NCBI GenBank assembly: GCA_037957365.1
Contig: JARHVA010002004.1
Coordinates: 2,077,501-2,141,500 of the forward strand
Length of the DNA stretch: 64,000 bases
DNA from: Torreya grandis
Taxonomy: Eukaryota > Streptophyta > Pinopsida > Cupressales > Taxaceae
Reading direction: 5' to 3'
The notes beneath the pieces were generated by a model. It searched no databases, was not told the DNA's origin, and saw only the letters and a list, made by a program, of their open reading frames with translations. Each line of letters opens with the position of its first letter. The stretch's first letter is position 1. The translations under genes and the position numbers were made by a program. Shown one piece after another: positions 61,001-64,000 of this stretch.

Positions 61001-61400
61001 ATATAGGCATGCTTACAATGTAAAAAGATACAAAATGAAAATCATATTAATAAAGTCCACCTATTAATATTTAAAAAAATTGAAGTGGTGCATATCCAAG
61101 AACTTCCTTGAAAAAAATCTAAAGTTGAGTGAAATCTTGTAAAAAGAAAAAACAATGTCCTATGAATATTTGGGAGAAAAAGCATAAAAATGTTTACACC
61201 ATTTCACTCGAAAAATGAAATAAATTGAGGAAGGTAGATTAAAACTTGAGCATGTAGGAATGGAATAAGAGGGCAAACAAATGGAGAATATATTGGATGT
61301 GCAATTTCAAATTACAAATAGTATTTTTTACGTGTAAAACACTACACTTTATTCACACACATAAAATAATTACAGCTTCTATCCAGTTCATAACTTCAAA
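58063..61400. other. AT-rich sequence without recognisable genes
   Basis: No coding region can be supported. A TATA-like GGTATAAAAGACC is at about 58,709. A patch near 58,540-58,640 weakly resembles 45,770-45,880 on the other side of the copia element. Short open frames around 59,171-59,386 and 60,292-60,845 show no family motif. Confidence 0.4.
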
Positions 61401-61435
61401 AACAATATACAATAGTTAATAAAAATAGTATATCA

Positions 61436-62050
61436 TTACTCCAAACTAATATTATATTGTCTCTTCCATTCACCAAATATATTGTATCTTTGTGCTTTGT
61501 GTTGATCTCTTTCCATTACTTGAGTACACAATTGACTCTCATAATTAAGATATGAATTTACTTGGATGTGTTTCTCATCTACATTGTTCATTTGTAAAAA
61601 ATTATGAAGCACAAAACATACCACTATGATTTTGGGCACTTTTTAAAACTCTACGCCTACATCTTGCAAAAGCCTCCATCTTCCTTTTAATATACCAAAT
61701 GCATTATCAATCTTCACACACCCTCTAGATAAGTATTTTTGAAAAAGAGTATGCATTGGGGGGAGACTATTAATATATAACTTCAATAAGTAGGGAGAAA
61801 TTGGATAAGTAAAATCTCCAATTAATTGGGGAAAGATAGTGCTTCCTTCAATTTGGAATGTTGGAGATGCTAATACTTATCTATTTTTTTATTAATTTTT
61901 ATTGTAGAACAACTCAAATTATTAGCATCATGAAAAACACTATGAACATTAACATACACATCTTAAAATATTTATTTGTGCAATATAAATTATTTGTAAT
62001 AAACCATATTGCAAATGGTGTTGGTTTACATAATTTGTAAAAGTATAATG
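61436..62050 (-). pseudogene. PIF/Harbinger transposase remnant
   Basis: C-terminal half of a DDE_4-type transposase on the minus strand. Readable blocks in order are DVYVNVHSVFHDANNLS (about 61,970-61,920, first catalytic Asp in HDA), LIGDFTYPISPYLLKLY (about 61,825-61,775, second Asp), VKIDNAFGILKGRWRLLQD (about 61,715-61,660, with Asp at the usual catalytic Glu) and PKIIVVCFVLHNFLQMNN (about 61,639-61,585). The last block opens a 67-codon frame ending at 61,436. Spacing between the second and third acidic positions is about 38 codons, as expected. The N-terminal half and the SANT/Myb-like partner were not found, and I saw no terminal inverted repeats. Confidence 0.85.
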
Positions 62051-64000
62051 TTTTTCAAAGTAATATAATAATTTAATATGTATGCCATCAAATACACTAC
62101 ATATAATTTTAAATTTATATGTAAATAAATTTAAAATGTTAAAATCACATAATATTTTTTATGTGATCATGCAAATATAAATTAGGATCGTATTTCTTTA
62201 TACTAAAAAACAATTTCCCGCTAAATTTTCCTTCTAAATTTTTTAATTAAATGCGAAGGCGGTGATCTTCTTATTTGTGGCACTAGCACTGACATGGCAT
62301 GAAGGCGCGGTGCTATTAAATCCCATGGAATTTATGTCTTCTGACATAATCATAGCATGCTTGATCCAAGTGTTAAACCTTTACATCATACATGTGCATA
62401 GGCCTATAGCTTCACTATACACATGAGCCAATTCGGAATATTTGGAAAAAAGTGACATTCTAATGTAACTGAGAAATATGAAAATTAAGTAGTTAAATAC
62501 TTCAGTCCATTTCAGCATTCAAAATTAGTCATAAATTTTCTAATTAACTGACGTGAAATGTTTAATTGTGAAAACTATAATTTGAATTAGTTTTTTTTTT
62601 AAATTATAGGATTTTAATTAGAACGCAACATTATTTAGTGGCAAAAAGAGTTATTTTAGTATTATATTTAAATATATAGAGTAAAAAATAAACTCCATTA
62701 ACATATTAAATAAATGAGAGATTGAAAATTGGAGGAAGAAATAAACAGTGTAAGTACAAAGTAACGTGTGTGTGTATGGAGACATATTTTAATTATGATA
62801 TTTTATTTATATAAATTATAAAGAATAATTTACATGTTGAAATTGTATTGTAGATAGATTCATATAATAATTTTAGTATATACATATATATAATATGTAT
62901 CGTGTGTGATTTTTAATATAAATTGTTAATTAAATTATATTTTAAAATTAATTATGAATGAATTATGCATTTTTGATTAATTATTATGGTTTATATATTT
63001 GATAAAAATATATAAAACTTATCATGATTAAAAATAATTTTATTTTAGATATAAATTGCTAATTAATTATATGTTTATTTTTTCAGCATATACATTTCAT
63101 ATACTATGGATTCACAATTCTTTTTATTTTGGATGAACTAGTTAAAGGAAGCAATGTCATCTCGTTATTCAAATCCACCAAATTTATTATGTAAATTTTG
63201 CATATACTTCATGCAAATGATAATTCTATATATTGTGTTTGAATCATTGTCCAGGGAAATATATAGGGAGTGATGGATATTACCAAGATAAAACATATTT
63301 TATAATTTAATATAGTAGCAAGTATGAAAAAAATAACCAGAATATCATAATATTTTATATCGATGCTGCCATATAATTCCCTTCCTTATTTTCCATCTTC
63401 TTTTGTGAAAAATATAAATAGATATGCCAATCAAAAATAAAGTTAAGTTTGTTACAAAACTGGTACAATCTAAAAACCCAGTTTGTTTCATTATGCATGA
63501 TCTTTCCCAAGGAATGCCTATGCATATAATAACATAATTTTACTATGTGGGATAAACTATAGTAATAAATTACACCATGATCATTGTCTTCCAAAAAAGT
63601 ATAAAAGGAATATATAATAATTTCATATGGAAGTGGGTTGAGAAAATACTATGTGATATTCATACTTTAACTCTAATTCCCATGACATGTGGTGAAATTC
63701 ATGGCATACATATTCAATTATCACATTTTCATGAAAAAAGATATACTCTTATGAACTATGCAAATGAATGTTATTTCTATAATGTTCTATTTTAAAGAAT
63801 TAGTGATGCATAACAAGTATTTTGGGATGTGTGTGTTGATGGTCTTTGTGGCACCTATGACACTAATCATTGGAATTGTTATGTAATAAATATAAGGATA
63901 TAAAATTGATAAGTAATAGCATCCTTAACATTCCAAGTTGAAAAAAGTATTATATTCTCCAAATAATAGAGGATTCTACATATCCTATCTATTCTTACTT
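62051..64000. other. AT-rich sequence without recognisable genes
   Basis: Very AT-rich, with poly-T and TATATA runs. A short, slightly GC-richer patch at about 62,250-62,330 (AAGGCGGTGATC) stands out but codes for nothing recognisable. Small open frames at 63,355-63,795 have no motif and are not supported. Confidence 0.4.

Noticed and set aside
1..64000. tRNA, rRNA, CRISPR arrays, bacterial operons or organelle genes
   Set aside because: No cloverleaf, rRNA core sequence, spaced repeat array or organelle gene was recognised. The content is nuclear plant repeats.

Overview
This window looks like nuclear DNA from a plant with a large, repeat-rich genome. A gymnosperm-like giant genome would fit, but the species cannot be read from the sequence. 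It is AT-rich, and nearly every recognisable coding stretch is a decayed transposable element whose in-frame stops are mostly TAG or TGA, as expected from deamination of methylated cytosines. I found no intact gene, tRNA, rRNA or CRISPR array.

Positions 1-41,470 form a large direct duplication (unit 1: window start to about 18,578; unit 2: about 18,579-41,470). Each unit carries a large LTR element on the + strand, here called A. Its LTRs are about 880 bp and contain a TATA box. Its internal region keeps gag/protease remnants, but no reverse transcriptase or integrase was seen. A's protease is split directly after its DSGS active-site motif by a nested, minus-strand, chromovirus-like Ty3/gypsy element of about 5.6 kb, here called N (1,655-7,259 and 22,816-28,379). 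N has paired 536-bp LTRs and a GTTCT target-site duplication. After A's 3' LTR comes a composite segment, B: a minus-strand Helitron helicase-like N-terminal remnant, unrecognised plus-strand coding remnants (one a 150-codon quasi-ORF), a microsatellite, a module with exon-intron-like structure, and an orphan plus-strand gypsy integrase fragment. Unit 1 lacks about 1.6 kb of B that unit 2 keeps, and a related copy of that module (18,580-20,413) lies just before the second A element.

From 41,471 to 45,966 there is a minus-strand remnant of a plant-mobile-domain protein with three 51-bp repeats at its tail, followed by a strongly G-poor, non-coding stretch.

From 45,967 to 58,062 lies a decayed Ty1/copia element on the minus strand, with a tRNA-iMet-type primer-binding site. 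Its left-hand LTR is split by a 7.1-kb minus-strand Ty3/gypsy element, here called G3 (46,363-53,481), with LTRs of about 1.24 kb, a recognisable PBS and polypurine tract, and a CTTAG target-site duplication.

The final 6 kb is AT-rich and mostly empty, apart from a minus-strand PIF/Harbinger transposase remnant at about 61,436-62,050. The window is best read as layered transposon insertions followed by a segmental tandem duplication. The most informative signals are the relative timing of these events and the composite Helitron and exon-like segment B. I found no convincing previously undescribed functional system.
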